Positions 25,994 to 35,797 of a DNA stretch of 64,000 bases are shown piece after piece. The stretch is taken from positions 62,001 to 126,000 of the forward strand of contig NZ_JAODNW010000010.1 of assembly GCF_025398255.1 (NCBI RefSeq). Direction: 5' to 3'. This DNA comes from Chelativorans intermedius. GTDB taxonomy: Bacteria > Pseudomonadota > Alphaproteobacteria > Rhizobiales > Rhizobiaceae. The position numbers were made by a program, and so were the translations under genes. Numbering within the stretch: the first letter of the stretch is position 1; each line of letters opens with the position of its first letter. The notes beneath the pieces are model-generated. The model saw nothing but the letters and a program-made list of their open reading frames with translations, made no database searches and was not told where the DNA came from.

Positions 25994-26365
25994 ATGAAAG
26001 ACCTTGTCTCCCGCTGCCCCATCGAGGAGGTCATGCAGGTTCTGAGCGGTCGCTGGCCCACGCTGCTGATCTATTATCTGAAGGAGGGGACGAAGCGTTT
26101 CAGCGACCTGCGCCGCGACAATCCCACGATCTCGCACAAGATGCTCTCCGCGGAACTCCGCAAGCTGGAGGAGGCAGGCATCGTGCAGCGCACGGAGTTC
26201 GACGGCTATCCGCTGCGTGTCGAATACGATCTGACGCCGGCCGGCCACCGCCTCGTTCCGCTGATCGACGCCCTGGGGGACTGGTGGGAAGCCACGGATA
26301 CCGCACGCGCCAGCGAGGCGGACGAAGCCGCAGGCACGAAGGCACCGAAGAGGGTGGCCGGGTGA
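25994..26365 (+). CDS. HxlR-family transcriptional regulator
   Basis: A 123-residue winged-helix regulator. CPIEEVMQVLSGRWPTLLIYYL is the family signature with the conserved Cys9; RFSDLRRDNPTISHKMLSAELRKLEEAGIV is the recognition helix region and RVEYDLTPAGHRL the wing. HxlR proteins often sense electrophiles through that cysteine, which suits control of the divergent glutathione S-transferase gene. The ATG at 25994 is chosen because upstream in-frame codons have no family character. The C-terminal 25 residues are low-complexity Ala/Glu. Confidence 0.87.
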   Translation: MKDLVSRCPIEEVMQVLSGRWPTLLIYYLKEGTKRFSDLRRDNPTISHKMLSAELRKLEEAGIVQRTEFDGYPLRVEYDLTPAGHRLVPLIDALGDWWEATDTARASEADEAAGTKAPKRVAG

Positions 26366-26504
26366 GGGATGCACAGCCGTGCACCACCGTCCTGCCGTCC
26401 GCGCCCATGGACAGGCGCTGTCCCCCCAAAACCGTCGACGACAGCTTGACCTCGGCCCGTTTCGCCCATAGCCCATGCCCAGGAACAGCAGGGCTTTGAA
26501 CGAC

Positions 26505-27788
26505 ATGAAGGTACTCCTCATCGGTTCGGGCGGGCGCGAGCATGCGCTGGCCTGGAAGATCGCCGCCTCGCCGCTGCTCGGGAAGCTGTATGCCGCGCCG
26601 GGCAATCCCGGCATTGCGCGGCATGCCGAGTGCGTGGCGCTCGACGTGACCGATCATCAGGCGGTGGTTGCCTTCTGCCGCGGTCACGGCATCGACCTCG
26701 TGGTGGTGGGCCCGGAGGCGCCGCTGGTGGCGGGGCTTGCCGACGATCTCGCCGCCGCAGCCATTCCGGTCTTCGGGCCGACGGCGGCGGCGGCAAGGCT
26801 GGAGGGCTCCAAGGGCTTCACCAAGGATCTGTGCCGCCGCTACGCCATCCCCACCGCCGCCTATGCGCGCTTCCGCGATGCCGCCCAGGCCAGAGCCTAT
26901 GTCGAGAGCGTCGGCGTCCCCATCGTGGTGAAGGCCGACGGCCTTGCCGCCGGCAAGGGCGTGACCATCGCCTTCAGCGAGGAAGCGGCGCTCGCCGCCA
27001 TAGACGAATGCTTCTCCGGCGCTTTCGGCGAATCGGGTGCGGAGGTGGTGATCGAGGAATATCTGGAGGGCGAGGAAGCAAGCTTCTTCTGCCTGTGCGA
27101 CGGACGCACCGCGCTGCCCTTCGGCACGGCCCAGGACCACAAGCGCGTGGGCGAAGGCGACACCGGCCCCAACACCGGCGGCATGGGCGCCTATTCGCCG
27201 GCACCGGTGATGGATGCGGCGATGGTGGAGCGCTGCATGCGCGAGATCATCGAGCCGACGCTCAAGGGCATGGCCGAAATGGGGGCGCCTTTCACCGGCG
27301 TGCTCTATGCGGGGTTGATGATCACCGCCGACGGCCCGAGCCTCATCGAATACAATGTGCGCTTCGGCGACCCCGAATGCCAGGTGCTGATGCCGCGGTT
27401 GAAGGACGATCTTCTGGCGCTCATGAAGGGCGCTGTGGACGGGCAGCTTGCCCGCATGTCGGCGCGCTGGCGCGAGGAGGCGGCGCTCACCGTGGTGCTC
27501 GCCGCAAGGGGCTATCCCGCCACCCCGGAGAAGGGCAGCGCGATTGCCGGCGTCGAGGCGGCGGGGGCGCAGGAGGGCGTGGAAATCTTCCACGCCGGGA
27601 CGGCGCTGCGCGAAGGCCGCCTGATCGCCAATGGCGGGCGCGTGCTCAACGTGACGGCGCTCGGCGCCAGCGTGACCGCCGCCCGCGACGCCGCCTATCG
27701 CGCCGTCGACCGCATCGACTGGCCCGAGGGCTTCTGTCGCCGCGACATCGGCTGGCGCGCGATCGGGCGGGAGGCGGCGGGCCGCTAA
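26505..27788 (+). CDS. purD: Phosphoribosylamine–glycine ligase
   Basis: GAR synthetase, the second step of purine synthesis, 427 residues. [18 protein letters not shown] opens the N-terminal domain; [18 protein letters not shown] is the ATP-grasp nucleotide loop; [21 protein letters not shown] and [17 protein letters not shown] are signature blocks. The ATG at 26505 fits the family start; an ATG at 26475 would add ten residues. The ribosome site is weak (AGGG about 11 bases upstream). Repeat copy B begins 12 bases after the stop. Confidence 0.96.
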   Translation: MKVLLIGSGGREHALAWKIAASPLLGKLYAAPGNPGIARHAECVALDVTDHQAVVAFCRGHGIDLVVVGPEAPLVAGLADDLAAAAIPVFGPTAAAARLEGSKGFTKDLCRRYAIPTAAYARFRDAAQARAYVESVGVPIVVKADGLAAGKGVTIAFSEEAALAAIDECFSGAFGESGAEVVIEEYLEGEEASFFCLCDGRTALPFGTAQDHKRVGEGDTGPNTGGMGAYSPAPVMDAAMVERCMREIIEPTLKGMAEMGAPFTGVLYAGLMITADGPSLIEYNVRFGDPECQVLMPRLKDDLLALMKGAVDGQLARMSARWREEAALTVVLAARGYPATPEKGSAIAGVEAAGAQEGVEIFHAGTALREGRLIANGGRVLNVTALGASVTAARDAAYRAVDRIDWPEGFCRRDIGWRAIGREAAGR

Positions 27789-27800
27789 AGTCATAAGAGA

Positions 27801-27899
27801 GGCATTTTGCAGCCAGATGGAATCATCTAGCATCGCACAAATGCGGCAAAAACGAAGAGATGGACCGGATCAGCGTTTCAATGAAACGATGAACCGGTC
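27801..27899 (+). repeat. Dispersed 99-bp palindromic repeat, copy B
   Basis: It differs from copy A at 4 and from copy C at 6 of 99 positions. It occupies nearly all of the gap between purD and the converging zinc-ribbon-like gene, so a role as a bidirectional terminator is possible. One arm of its first palindrome carries a mismatch (catctag in place of catctgg). Confidence 0.9.
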
Positions 27900-27909
27900 G
27901 AGCGGCCGG

Positions 27910-28131
27910 CTACTCGTCCTCGAAGGGGTCCGGTGCCGGGTGGGGGGACAGGGTGCCTTCCGCCCGCCGTCTTTCATGATGCGCAAGCGAGCATTCGATC
28001 GAGCAGAGAATGCCGCGATCGCACCAGTAGGCGGGACCGTTTTCGATGCGGCCCTGGTGATAGGTGAAGCCGGGCATGCCCATGGCCTTCCCGCACTCGA
28101 TGCAACGATGTCTTTCGGGCCGCGCGAGCAT
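27910..28131 (-). CDS. Small Cys-rich (zinc-ribbon-like) protein
   Basis: A 73-residue protein with CIECGK at residues 10–15 and a later CDRGILCSIEC, so four to five cysteines plus two adjacent histidines that could bind one zinc. GGAGG stands 8–12 bases before the ATG at 28131. The C-terminus is Pro/Asp/Glu rich. I do not recognise a named family. It converges on purD across repeat copy B. Confidence 0.68.
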   Translation of the reverse strand: MLARPERHRCIECGKAMGMPGFTYHQGRIENGPAYWCDRGILCSIECSLAHHERRRAEGTLSPHPAPDPFEDE

Positions 28132-28311
28132 GGCACCTGCCTCCTGAAAGCGGAAGGCATTCCCTAACCTTCCGGGGGTCGCGATTCAAGCAACCTTCAT
28201 TTGACGTTTACGTAAAAAGAAATTATCGGTGCGGGCAGGGCGAGGCTGGCGGCGCGGGCAGGCTGCGGCTAGGCTCGCCCTGCAAGCGCCGCAAATCGGA
28301 GGAGGCCAGGC

Positions 28312-30093
28312 ATGTATCGTGCGCCCGTCGAGGAGATCGTCCACACGCTGACCCATGTCGCAGGGCTTGACCGGCTTATCGAATCCGGTCTGGCCGGCGA
28401 TCTTTCGCCCGACCTGGTGGAAGCCATCCTGACGGAGGCCGGCCGTTTCGCCGCCGAGGAGATCGCTCCGCTCGCCCGCATCGGCGACAAGGAAGGCGCA
28501 CGGCTTCGGGATGGCGTCGTCACCACGCCGCCCGGCTGGCCGGAGCTCTACCGGAAATGGCGCGAGGGCGGCTGGAACGCCCTTTCCGCGCCGGAGCGCT
28601 GGGGCGGGCAGGGCCTGCCTGCCATGCTGGCCATCGCCACGCTGGAGATGTGGAACTCCGGCGCCATGGCCTTCGCCATCGGTCCGACACTGACCATCGG
28701 CGCCATCGAGGCGCTGGAAAGGCATGCGAGCGAGGAGCTGAAGAGGGTCTATCTGGAGAAGCTCGTCTCCGGCGAGTGGATGGCCACGATGAACCTGACC
28801 GAGCCGCAGGCGGGTTCCGACCTCGGCGCCCTCAAGACCCGCGCCGAGCGGGCACCTGACGGCACCTATCGCCTTTTCGGCCAGAAGATTTTCATCACCT
28901 ATGGCGAGCATGACTTTACCGAGAACATCGTGCATCTGGTGCTCGCCCGCCTGCCGGACGCGCCGCCCGGCACCAGGGGCATCTCGCTGTTCCTGGTGCC
29001 CAAGTTCCTGGTCCGCGAGGACGGTACGCCGGGCCCGCGCAACGATGTCTTCTGCGCCTCCATCGAGCACAAGATGGGCATTCACGGCTCACCCACCTGT
29101 ACCATGATCTATGGCGACGGCCGTTTCGGCGAGGCGCCGGGGGCCATCGGCTGGCTGGTAGGCGAGGAGAACCGCGGCCTCGCCTGCATGTTCACCATGA
29201 TGAACAACGCCCGCCTTGCCGTCGGCATTCAGGGCGTGGCGGTGGCCGAGGCGGCCTGCCAGAAAGCGCTGGCCTATGCGCGCGAACGCCGCCAGGGCCG
29301 CGCACCGGGGGCGAAGGGGGACGAGATGTCGCCCATCGTCGCGCACCCGGACATCCAGCGCACGCTCATGACCATGCAGGCCATGACGCAGGCGGCCCGC
29401 GCCATTGCCTATTCCTGCGCGCACGCCATCGACATGGCGCGGCTTTCGGGTGGCGATGAGGCCACCCACTGGCAGATGCGGGCCAATCTGCTCACCCCGC
29501 TTGCCAAGGCGTTCCCCACCGATGTCGGCGTCGAGGTGGCCTCGCTCGGCCTGCAGGTGCATGGCGGCATGGGCTATATCGAGGAGACGGGGGCGGCCGC
29601 GCTCCTGCGCGATGCGCGCATCGCACCCATCTACGAAGGCACCAACGGCATCCAGGCCATCGACCTTGTAACGCGCAAGCTGCCGCAGGCAGATGGGGCG
29701 CATGTGCGGGGTTTCATCGGCGAGCTGCGCCGCGACGCGGAGGCGGCGCGCGGCGCCAACATGGCCGGGCTCGGCGCCACGGGCGCCCGCCTTGCCCGTG
29801 CACTCGACGATCTGGAGGAGGCAAGCGAGCATCTGCTGCGCCTTCTCGACGAGGGCGAGACGGAAGCCGCGCTCGCGGGCGCCACCCCTTATCTGCGCCT
29901 TTTCGCGCTGGCGGCGGGGGCTGCCATGCTGACGCGCGGCGCGCTGGCGGCGGGCGATGGCGCGAGGGCGCGCCTCGTGCGCTATCTCGCCGAGAACCAC
30001 CTGCCCGAGACGGCGGCGCTGAAGCAGGCGGTGACGGAGGGCGCGCAAAGCCTGCTGACCGCCGCCGGCGACCTTTCGGAGCACGGGCGATGA
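28312..30093 (+). CDS. Acyl-CoA dehydrogenase (DmdC-like, long form)
   Basis: A 593-residue acyl-CoA dehydrogenase with N-terminal, middle and C-terminal domains plus a C-terminal extension, as in the AcdB/DmdC (3-methylmercaptopropionyl-CoA dehydrogenase) group. MNLTEPQAGSDLGALKT is the middle-domain signature; the catalytic glutamate is predicted in APIYEGTNGIQAIDL. GGAGGAGG precedes the ATG. The enoyl-CoA hydratase gene overlaps its stop by 4 bases, so the pair performs two successive beta-oxidation steps on an unknown acyl-CoA. DMSP breakdown is possible but the other dmd genes are absent. Confidence 0.88.
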   Translation: MYRAPVEEIVHTLTHVAGLDRLIESGLAGDLSPDLVEAILTEAGRFAAEEIAPLARIGDKEGARLRDGVVTTPPGWPELYRKWREGGWNALSAPERWGGQGLPAMLAIATLEMWNSGAMAFAIGPTLTIGAIEALERHASEELKRVYLEKLVSGEWMATMNLTEPQAGSDLGALKTRAERAPDGTYRLFGQKIFITYGEHDFTENIVHLVLARLPDAPPGTRGISLFLVPKFLVREDGTPGPRNDVFCASIEHKMGIHGSPTCTMIYGDGRFGEAPGAIGWLVGEENRGLACMFTMMNNARLAVGIQGVAVAEAACQKALAYARERRQGRAPGAKGDEMSPIVAHPDIQRTLMTMQAMTQAARAIAYSCAHAIDMARLSGGDEATHWQMRANLLTPLAKAFPTDVGVEVASLGLQVHGGMGYIEETGAAALLRDARIAPIYEGTNGIQAIDLVTRKLPQADGAHVRGFIGELRRDAEAARGANMAGLGATGARLARALDDLEEASEHLLRLLDEGETEAALAGATPYLRLFALAAGAAMLTRGALAAGDGARARLVRYLAENHLPETAALKQAVTEGAQSLLTAAGDLSEHGR

Positions 30094-30860
30094 GCGAGCA
30101 TATCCTGGTCGAGCGCCGCGAGGCGGTGCAGCTCATCCGTCTCAACCGGCCGGAGAAGAAGAACGCCATCACCCGCGCCATGTATGCCGCCATGGCGGCC
30201 GCCCTGAGGCAGGGCGACGCGGACGAGGCGGTGCGCTGCCATCTCATCCTGGGCGTGCCCGGCGCCTTTTCCGCCGGCAACGACCTGGCCGACTTCCTGG
30301 CCGTCGCCACCGGCGCCCGGGACGGCGCGGAGGAGGTGTTCGACTTCCTGGTGGCGCTGGCCGGCTGCCGCAAGCCGCTTGTCTCCGCGGCCGATGGCAT
30401 CGCCGTGGGCATTGGCGCCACCATGCATCTGCACTGCGACCTGACATTCGCCACGCCGCAAACCGTCTTCCGCACGCCCTTCGTGGATCTGGGCCTTGTG
30501 CCGGAAGCCGGCTCCAGCCTGCTCGGCCCCCGCGTGCTCGGACCGCAGCGCGCCTTCGCGCTGCTGGCGATGGGCGAGGGGCTGGAAGCGCAGGCCGCCT
30601 GCCAGGCCGGCCTGATCCACCGCGTCGTCGCCGCCGAGGCGCTGGAGCCGACGGCCCTCGCGACGGCCCGGACGCTGGCCGCCAAGCCCGCCGAGGCGCT
30701 GCGGATCACGCGCGAGCTTCTTCGCGGCCCGCGCGAGGAGGTGTTGGCGCGCATCCGCGAGGAGGGCGGCCTTTTCCGCGAACGGCTGAAATCGCAGGAA
30801 GCGCGCGCCGCCTTCACCGCCTTCATGAACAGGAAGCGCAGCGACGCAGCTCAGGGATAG
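30090..30860 (+). CDS. Enoyl-CoA hydratase/isomerase (crotonase) family protein
   Basis: A 256-residue crotonase-fold protein. [16 protein letters not shown] starts the fold; the oxyanion-hole regions are [11 protein letters not shown] and [18 protein letters not shown], and the acidic catalytic residue is likely in [11 protein letters not shown]. Its ATG overlaps the acyl-CoA dehydrogenase stop (ATGA), which indicates coupled translation and a shared pathway. It converges with pdxH, overlapping by 10 bases. Confidence 0.9.
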   Translation: MSEHILVERREAVQLIRLNRPEKKNAITRAMYAAMAAALRQGDADEAVRCHLILGVPGAFSAGNDLADFLAVATGARDGAEEVFDFLVALAGCRKPLVSAADGIAVGIGATMHLHCDLTFATPQTVFRTPFVDLGLVPEAGSSLLGPRVLGPQRAFALLAMGEGLEAQAACQAGLIHRVVAAEALEPTALATARTLAAKPAEALRITRELLRGPREEVLARIREEGGLFRERLKSQEARAAFTAFMNRKRSDAAQG

Positions 30861-31465
30861 AGCCTGGTCTTCTCCCAACCCTCGCCCTTGCGGGAGAACA
30901 CCACCCGGTCGTGCAGGCGGAAGGGCCTGTCGTGCCAGAACTCGATGCTCGCCGGCCTGATGCGCAGGCCCGTCCAGTAGTCCGGCCGCGGGATCGTGCC
31001 GACGGCGTATCGGGCGGTGTATTCGGCCACCGCCTTTTCCAGCGCAAAGCGGCTTTCCAGCGGCCGCGACTGCTTGGACGCCCATGCGCCGATGCGGCTG
31101 CCGCGCGGGCGCGAGGCGAAATAGGCGTCCGCCTCCTCGTCGCTCACCCGCTCCACGGGACCGCGCACCCGCACCTGGCGGCGCAGGCTCTTCCAGTGGA
31201 AGCACATGGCCGCCTTCATGGAGCCCAGAATCTCGCGCCCCTTGGCGCTTTCCAGGTTGGTGTAGAAGACGAAGCCGCGCTCGTCGAAGCCCTTGAGCAG
31301 CACCATGCGCACATTGGGCATGCCGTCCGCATCCACCGTGGCGAGCGCCGTGGCATTGGGGTCGTTGGGCTCGCTGCGCTCGGCCTCTGCCAGCCACCGC
31401 CCGAAAAGGGCGAAGGGATCGTCGCTTTCAGTGAAGTCCGCTTCGTTCAACGCCTTGTCTGCCAT
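30851..31465 (-). CDS. pdxH: Pyridoxamine 5'-phosphate oxidase
   Basis: FMN enzyme that makes pyridoxal 5'-phosphate, 204 residues. [24 protein letters not shown], the FMN region [14 protein letters not shown], and [11 protein letters not shown] are conserved; the family ending [13 protein letters not shown]...W.KTRLYP is intact. I choose ATG 31465 ([11 protein letters not shown]) with AGGA five bases upstream; a further in-frame start at 31498 would add 11 residues. It is divergent from the J-domain gene and converges on the crotonase gene. Confidence 0.95.
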   Translation of the reverse strand: MADKALNEADFTESDDPFALFGRWLAEAERSEPNDPNATALATVDADGMPNVRMVLLKGFDERGFVFYTNLESAKGREILGSMKAAMCFHWKSLRRQVRVRGPVERVSDEEADAYFASRPRGSRIGAWASKQSRPLESRFALEKAVAEYTARYAVGTIPRPDYWTGLRIRPASIEFWHDRPFRLHDRVVFSRKGEGWEKTRLYP

Positions 31466-31677
31466 CGTCCTGCCCGCTGTCTCTGTCGAGGCAAGCATGC
31501 CGTTTGCGCAGGATCATGCAAGGGGGCAGGTTGCCGGTTCGTTTGGCCCTGCAAAACCGCCGCAGCCGCCCATGGGGTGGAATTTCGCCGCCGCGATACG
31601 CATATAACGGGCGCAACCGGAAGAACGGGCAAACCGCCGGTTGACGATCCAGGTCCTTTCCTTGGACAAGGCTGACG

Positions 31678-32613
31678 ATGAAGAATCCTTATGATGTGCT
31701 GGGTGTGCCGAAGGGCGCCTCGGCAAAAGACATCAAGGCGGCCTATCGCCGCCTGGCCAAGAAATACCATCCCGACCAGCGGCCGGACGACCCGCGGGCC
31801 AAGGAGCGCTTTGCCGAAATCGGCCAGGCCTATGAGATCCTCGGAGACGAGGAAAAGCGCCGCGCCTTCGACAATGGCGAGATCGACGCCGCGGGCAAGC
31901 CGCGCTTCCATGGCTTCGAGGGCGGTGCCCATGGCGACCCCTTCGCGGGCTTCCGGCGTGCCGGCGGCGGTCCCGGCCGCGCTCATTTCGAGTTTCGTTC
32001 CTCGGGCATGGGCGGCGATCCGTTCTCCGGCGCCGACATCTTTTCCGAGATCTTCGGCCATGCCTTCTCGCGCGGCGAGGAGCGGCGCGGCGCCCGCACG
32101 GCGCGCCCGCAGGAGGGCGGCGAGCTGAAGGTCACGCTTCCCGTCAGCGTCGAGGAGGTCGCCACGGCCGCCAAGGTCACGGTGGCCCTTCCCGACGGCC
32201 GGCGCATTGCCGTCAAGCTGCCGGAATATGTCGAGGACGGGCAGACCATCCGCCTGCGCGGGCAGGGGGCCGAGACACCCTTCGGCGGGCGTGGCGATGC
32301 GCTGGTGACGCTCAAGCTGCGCCCGCACAAGCGCTACCGGGTGGAGGGCCGCGACCTGCATGTCGATCTTCCGGTGAGCCTGCGCGACGCCGTTCTCGGC
32401 GCCAAGGTGGCGGTGGAGACGCCAAGCGGCAAGGTGGCGGTGCGTGTGCCGCCCTGGTCGAGTTCCGACCGCACCCTGCGGCTGAAGGGGCGCGGCCTGC
32501 CGCTCAAGGGCGGCGGCCATGGCGATCTCTACGCCCATGTGCGCATCATGCTGCCCGAGGGCGGCGATGCGGCGCTGGAGGCGCTGTTTCGCGAGGGCAA
32601 GGTCGGACAGTAG
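31678..32613 (+). CDS. J-domain protein, CbpA-like (no zinc finger)
   Basis: A 311-residue DnaJ-type co-chaperone of class II. The J domain is at residues 1–70 with HPD at 31–33; a Gly-rich segment follows (about 70–130), then a C-terminal substrate-binding domain (about 140–305). The Cys-rich zinc-finger of true DnaJ is missing, as in CbpA. It should stimulate the DnaK ATPase; dnaK itself is not in the window. The fabI gene follows after 97 bases with its own likely promoter. Confidence 0.9.
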   Translation: MKNPYDVLGVPKGASAKDIKAAYRRLAKKYHPDQRPDDPRAKERFAEIGQAYEILGDEEKRRAFDNGEIDAAGKPRFHGFEGGAHGDPFAGFRRAGGGPGRAHFEFRSSGMGGDPFSGADIFSEIFGHAFSRGEERRGARTARPQEGGELKVTLPVSVEEVATAAKVTVALPDGRRIAVKLPEYVEDGQTIRLRGQGAETPFGGRGDALVTLKLRPHKRYRVEGRDLHVDLPVSLRDAVLGAKVAVETPSGKVAVRVPPWSSSDRTLRLKGRGLPLKGGGHGDLYAHVRIMLPEGGDAALEALFREGKVGQ

Positions 32614-32648
32614 GCCGGGGGCATCGTCATGGGCAGCTTCGTTGCGCG

Positions 32649-32677
32649 CTTGATGCTTCGCAGCCGCTGTGCGATAG
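32649..32677 (+). promoter_or_regulatory. Predicted fabI promoter
   Basis: CTTGAT at 32649, a 17-base spacer and CGATAG at 32672–32677. The -35 is one mismatch from the rhizobial consensus and the -10 is weaker. It is 33 bases before the fabI ATG. Confidence 0.42.
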
Positions 32678-32710
32678 GGCGTTCGCCGCAACAAGATCGG
32701 AGAATCGTCC

Positions 32711-33529
32711 ATGGCAGGTGGTAACGGCCTGATGGCCGGCAAGCGCGGGCTTATCCTTGGTGTCGCCAACAACCGTTCGATTGCCTGGGGCATCGCCAAG
32801 GCCTGTGCAGCCGAAGGGGCCGAGCTGGCGCTCACCTATCAGGGCGATGCGCTGAAGAAGCGGGTCGAACCGCTGGCCGCCGAGCTCGGCGCCATCGTGG
32901 CCGGCCATTGCGACGTGACCGAACCGGAGACCGTCGACGCGGTCTTCGCCGAGATCGGGAAGCGCTGGGGCAAGCTCGATTTTCTCGTCCATGCCATTGC
33001 CTATTCGGACAAGGACGAGCTGACCGGGCGCTATATCGACACCACGCGCGAGAATTTCCTGCGCAGCATGGACATCTCCGTCTACTCGCTGACGGCGGTG
33101 GCCAGGCGTGCAGAGCCGCTGATGCGCGATGGCGGCTCCATCCTCACCATGACCTATTACGGCGCCGAGAAGGTGATGCCGCACTACAACGTGATGGGCG
33201 TCGCCAAGGCGGCGCTGGAGGCCAGCGTGCGCTATCTCGCCGTCGATCTGGGCGGCAGGAACATCCGTATCAACGCCATCTCCGCCGGCCCGATCAAGAC
33301 GCTTGCCGCCTCCGGCATCGGCGATTTCCGCTACATCCTGCGCTGGAACGAGTACAACGCGCCGCTCAAGCGCGTCGTTACCATCGAGGAGGTGGGGGAT
33401 ACCGCCCTCTATCTGCTCTCGCATCTGGCGCGCGGCGTGACCGGCGAGGTGCTGCACGTCGATTCGGGCTATCACGTCGTCGGCATGAAGGCGGTCGACG
33501 CGCCGGATATCTCCGTGGTCAAGGACTGA
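32711..33529 (+). CDS. fabI: Enoyl-[acyl-carrier-protein] reductase (NADH), FabI
   Basis: The last step of each fatty-acid elongation cycle, 272 residues, short-chain-dehydrogenase fold. The nucleotide loop [13 protein letters not shown] is the FabI form; catalytic residues Tyr149, Tyr159 and Lys166 keep the spacing of E. coli FabI (146/156/163). [13 protein letters not shown] is the substrate-binding loop. The histidine-phosphatase gene follows after 41 bases on the same strand. Confidence 0.95.
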   Translation: MAGGNGLMAGKRGLILGVANNRSIAWGIAKACAAEGAELALTYQGDALKKRVEPLAAELGAIVAGHCDVTEPETVDAVFAEIGKRWGKLDFLVHAIAYSDKDELTGRYIDTTRENFLRSMDISVYSLTAVARRAEPLMRDGGSILTMTYYGAEKVMPHYNVMGVAKAALEASVRYLAVDLGGRNIRINAISAGPIKTLAASGIGDFRYILRWNEYNAPLKRVVTIEEVGDTALYLLSHLARGVTGEVLHVDSGYHVVGMKAVDAPDISVVKD

Positions 33530-33570
33530 CAGGCAAGGGGGCGTGCCGCGCCCCGGCAAGGGGGCATTTC

Positions 33571-34158
33571 GTGTTGCCGCTTCTCTATATCCTCCGGCAC
33601 GGCGAGACCGACTGGAACGTCGAAGGGCGCTTGCAGGGACAGGCCGATACGGACATCAACGCGCGTGGCCGCGCGCAGGCCGAGCGCAACGGACGCCGCC
33701 TTGCCGCGCTCATCAAAGACCCCGGCATCTTCGATTTCGTCGCCAGCCCGATGCGCCGCACGGTGGAGACCATGCAGCGCGTGCGCACCCAGCTTGGCCT
33801 TGTCCCGCAGGGCTTTCGCACCGATGCGCGGCTGAAGGAGGTGCATTTCGGCGACTGGCAGGGCTTCACCTATGCCGAGCTCGAAGCCCATCAGCCCGGC
33901 TGCACGCAGGAGCGCGCACGCCGCAAGTGGCACTTTCTGCCGCCGGGCCGCGAGGCGGAAAGCTACGAGATTCTGGCCGGGCGTGTCCGCTCCTGGCTCG
34001 ACGAGGTGGAGTGTCCCACCGTCTGCGTTACCCATGGCGGCGTCATGCGCACCCTGTTCTACTGGCTGGGCGACCTGCCGCCCGAGAAGGCGTGCGAACT
34101 CAGCATCCCGCAGGACCGGATCCTGCGCATCGCGGACGGCAAGCTCGAATGGCTGTAG
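33571..34158 (+). CDS. Histidine phosphatase (phosphoglycerate-mutase-like)
   Basis: A 195-residue member of the histidine phosphatase superfamily. The catalytic phosphohistidine is in ILRHGETDWN; the second active-site histidine is in CVTHGGVMRTL, and the conserved acid in LKEVHFGDWQG. The GTG at 33571 is preceded by GGGGG about six bases upstream; TTG at 33574 is an alternative. The substrate is unknown; members range from phosphoglycerate mutase to cobalamin phosphatase (CobC). It converges with the DUF1344 gene. Confidence 0.88.
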   Translation: MLPLLYILRHGETDWNVEGRLQGQADTDINARGRAQAERNGRRLAALIKDPGIFDFVASPMRRTVETMQRVRTQLGLVPQGFRTDARLKEVHFGDWQGFTYAELEAHQPGCTQERARRKWHFLPPGREAESYEILAGRVRSWLDEVECPTVCVTHGGVMRTLFYWLGDLPPEKACELSIPQDRILRIADGKLEWL

Positions 34159-34174
34159 GATCCCCGGCCGGCAC

Positions 34175-34423
34175 CTACTCCGGCAGGAACATGTCGGTGA
34201 TCTGCCGTTCGCCGTTCTCGTTGACGCGGTAGGCGATCACCACCTCCATGCCATCGGCGATGGCAGACACGTCCATTTCGGGCGGCAGCTTGTATGTGGC
34301 GCCGTCTTCGAGCGTGATCGTCATGCTTTCGGTGTCGATGGCGGCTATGGTGCCCTCGGTGTCGGCGGCAAGCGCCGGCGCGGCGAGGAGAACCAGGCAA
34401 AGCAGGGCTGCGGGTATGCGCAT
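34175..34423 (-). CDS. DUF1344 periplasmic protein
   Basis: An 82-residue protein with a signal peptide (MRIPAALLCLVLLAAPALAA, cleavage after ALA) and a compact beta-rich mature domain with DTEGTIAAIDTESMTITLEDG, typical of DUF1344 in rhizobia. The function is unknown. It is divergent from aroC across 165 bases. Confidence 0.82.
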   Translation of the reverse strand: MRIPAALLCLVLLAAPALAADTEGTIAAIDTESMTITLEDGATYKLPPEMDVSAIADGMEVVIAYRVNENGERQITDMFLPE

Positions 34424-34530
34424 GGGCGGAACCTCATGATCGACGCACTGGCAAGAACCTATGACGGCTTTGCGGCGTTCTTTGCAAGATAGAACCGGCA
34501 ATTGTGTCAAAACTGGTCCTTTGCAAGCGT

Positions 34531-34559
34531 TTGACCACGCCTGAAAAGGCAAATAGAAG
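34531..34559 (+). promoter_or_regulatory. Possible aroC promoter
   Basis: TTGACC at 34531, a 17-base spacer and TAGAAG at 34554–34559. The -35 is good and the -10 is weak. It lies 29 bases before the chorismate synthase ATG. Confidence 0.33.
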
Positions 34560-34588
34560 CGGTGGGCCCGCGCGCAGGGAAATGCACA

Positions 34589-35689
34589 ATGTCTCACAAT
34601 ACCTTCGGTCATCTTTTCCGCGTCACCACCTGGGGCGAGAGCCACGGACCGGCGATCGGCTGTGTCGTCGACGGCTGCCCGCCGGGCATCCGCTTCATGC
34701 GCGCCGAGATCCAGGCCGAGCTTGACCGCCGGCGCCCTGGCCGCTCGCGCTTCGTCACCCAGCGCCGCGAACCCGACCAGGTGCAGATCCTTTCCGGCGT
34801 CCTGCCCGAGGAGGATGGCGAGACACTGGTGACCACCGGCACGCCGATCTCCATGCTGATCGAGAATGTCGACCAGCGCTCCAAGGACTATGGCGCGATC
34901 GCACAGCGCTACCGCCCCGGCCATGCCGACTACGCCTACGAGGCGAAATACGGTCTGCGCGACCATCGTGGCGGCGGGCGATCCTCCGCCCGCGAGACGG
35001 CGATGCGGGTGGCCGCCGGCGCCCTTGCCCGCAAGGTGGTGCCGGGATTGAAGGTGCGCGGCGCGCTGGTCTCCATGGGCGAGAAGGAGATCGACCGCGC
35101 CAACTGGGACTGGGATTTTGTCAATCACCCCGACAATCCGTTCTTCACCCCGGATTCGCAGTCCGTTCCGGTCTTCGCCGAGTATCTCGATTCGATTCGC
35201 AAGAACGGCTCCTCCGTGGGCGCGGTGATCGAGGTGGTGGCCGAGGGCGTGCCGGCGGGCCTCGGCGCGCCGATCTACGGCAAGCTCGACCAGGACATCT
35301 GCAGCGCGCTGATGTCCATCAACGCGGTGAAGGGGGTGGAGATCGGCAACGGCTTTGCGGCCGCGCGCATCACCGGCGAGCAGAATGCCGACGAGATGCG
35401 CGCCGGCCCCGACGGCAGGCCGGTCTTTCTTTCCAACAATGCCGGTGGCGTGCTGGGCGGCATTTCCACCGGCCAGCCGGTGGTGGCGCGCTTCGCCGTA
35501 AAGCCGACCTCCTCCATCCTCACCCCCCGGCGCTCGGTCGACAGGAGCGGCGCGGAGGTCGAGGTGGTCACCAAGGGCCGCCACGACCCCTGTGTCGGCA
35601 TTCGCGCGGTGCCCATCGGCGAGGCCATGCTTGCCTGCATCATCGCCGACCATTATCTGCGGCACAGAGGCCAGACGGGCCGGATTTGA
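34589..35689 (+). CDS. aroC: Chorismate synthase
   Basis: FMN-dependent last step of the shikimate pathway, 366 residues. The N-terminal [19 protein letters not shown], the central [22 protein letters not shown] and the C-terminal KPTSSI are signatures. The ATG at 34589 (MSHNTFG) has CAGGGA about 9 bases upstream; a GTG at 34562 would add nine residues without family character. The stop overlaps the left arm of a 7-bp inverted repeat that flanks the gap to the riboflavin gene. Confidence 0.96.
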   Translation: MSHNTFGHLFRVTTWGESHGPAIGCVVDGCPPGIRFMRAEIQAELDRRRPGRSRFVTQRREPDQVQILSGVLPEEDGETLVTTGTPISMLIENVDQRSKDYGAIAQRYRPGHADYAYEAKYGLRDHRGGGRSSARETAMRVAAGALARKVVPGLKVRGALVSMGEKEIDRANWDWDFVNHPDNPFFTPDSQSVPVFAEYLDSIRKNGSSVGAVIEVVAEGVPAGLGAPIYGKLDQDICSALMSINAVKGVEIGNGFAAARITGEQNADEMRAGPDGRPVFLSNNAGGVLGGISTGQPVVARFAVKPTSSILTPRRSVDRSGAEVEVVTKGRHDPCVGIRAVPIGEAMLACIIADHYLRHRGQTGRI

Positions 35690-35786
35690 GCGAATAGGGA
35701 GGTGCGAACAGTGAGTTTGCTGCACGAAAACAGAATGGCTGCGGGCCTGATTCTCCCCGCTCGCTGCGCCCTACTCGCCATTCGCT
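35689..35786. repeat. Gap bounded by AGCGAAT inverted repeats
   Basis: AGCGAAT at 35689–35695 and its complement ATTCGCT at 35780–35786 bound almost exactly the gap between aroC and the riboflavin gene; weaker similarity runs a few bases further inward (agggag against ctactcgc). Low-order repeats built from GCGAAT and GGGAGT are known in rhizobial intergenic DNA. No ORF is present. Confidence 0.4.
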
Positions 35787-35797
35787 AAGGAACGCAC

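Noticed and set aside
34589-35689. aroC start nine codons earlier (34562)
   Set aside because: The added residues have no family character and the CAGGGA ribosome site fits the later ATG.
35690-35797. FMN riboswitch upstream of the riboflavin gene
   Set aside because: I looked for the conserved RFN blocks (AGGGYAGGG- and ATTCCC-like) and did not find them; the gap is too short for the element.
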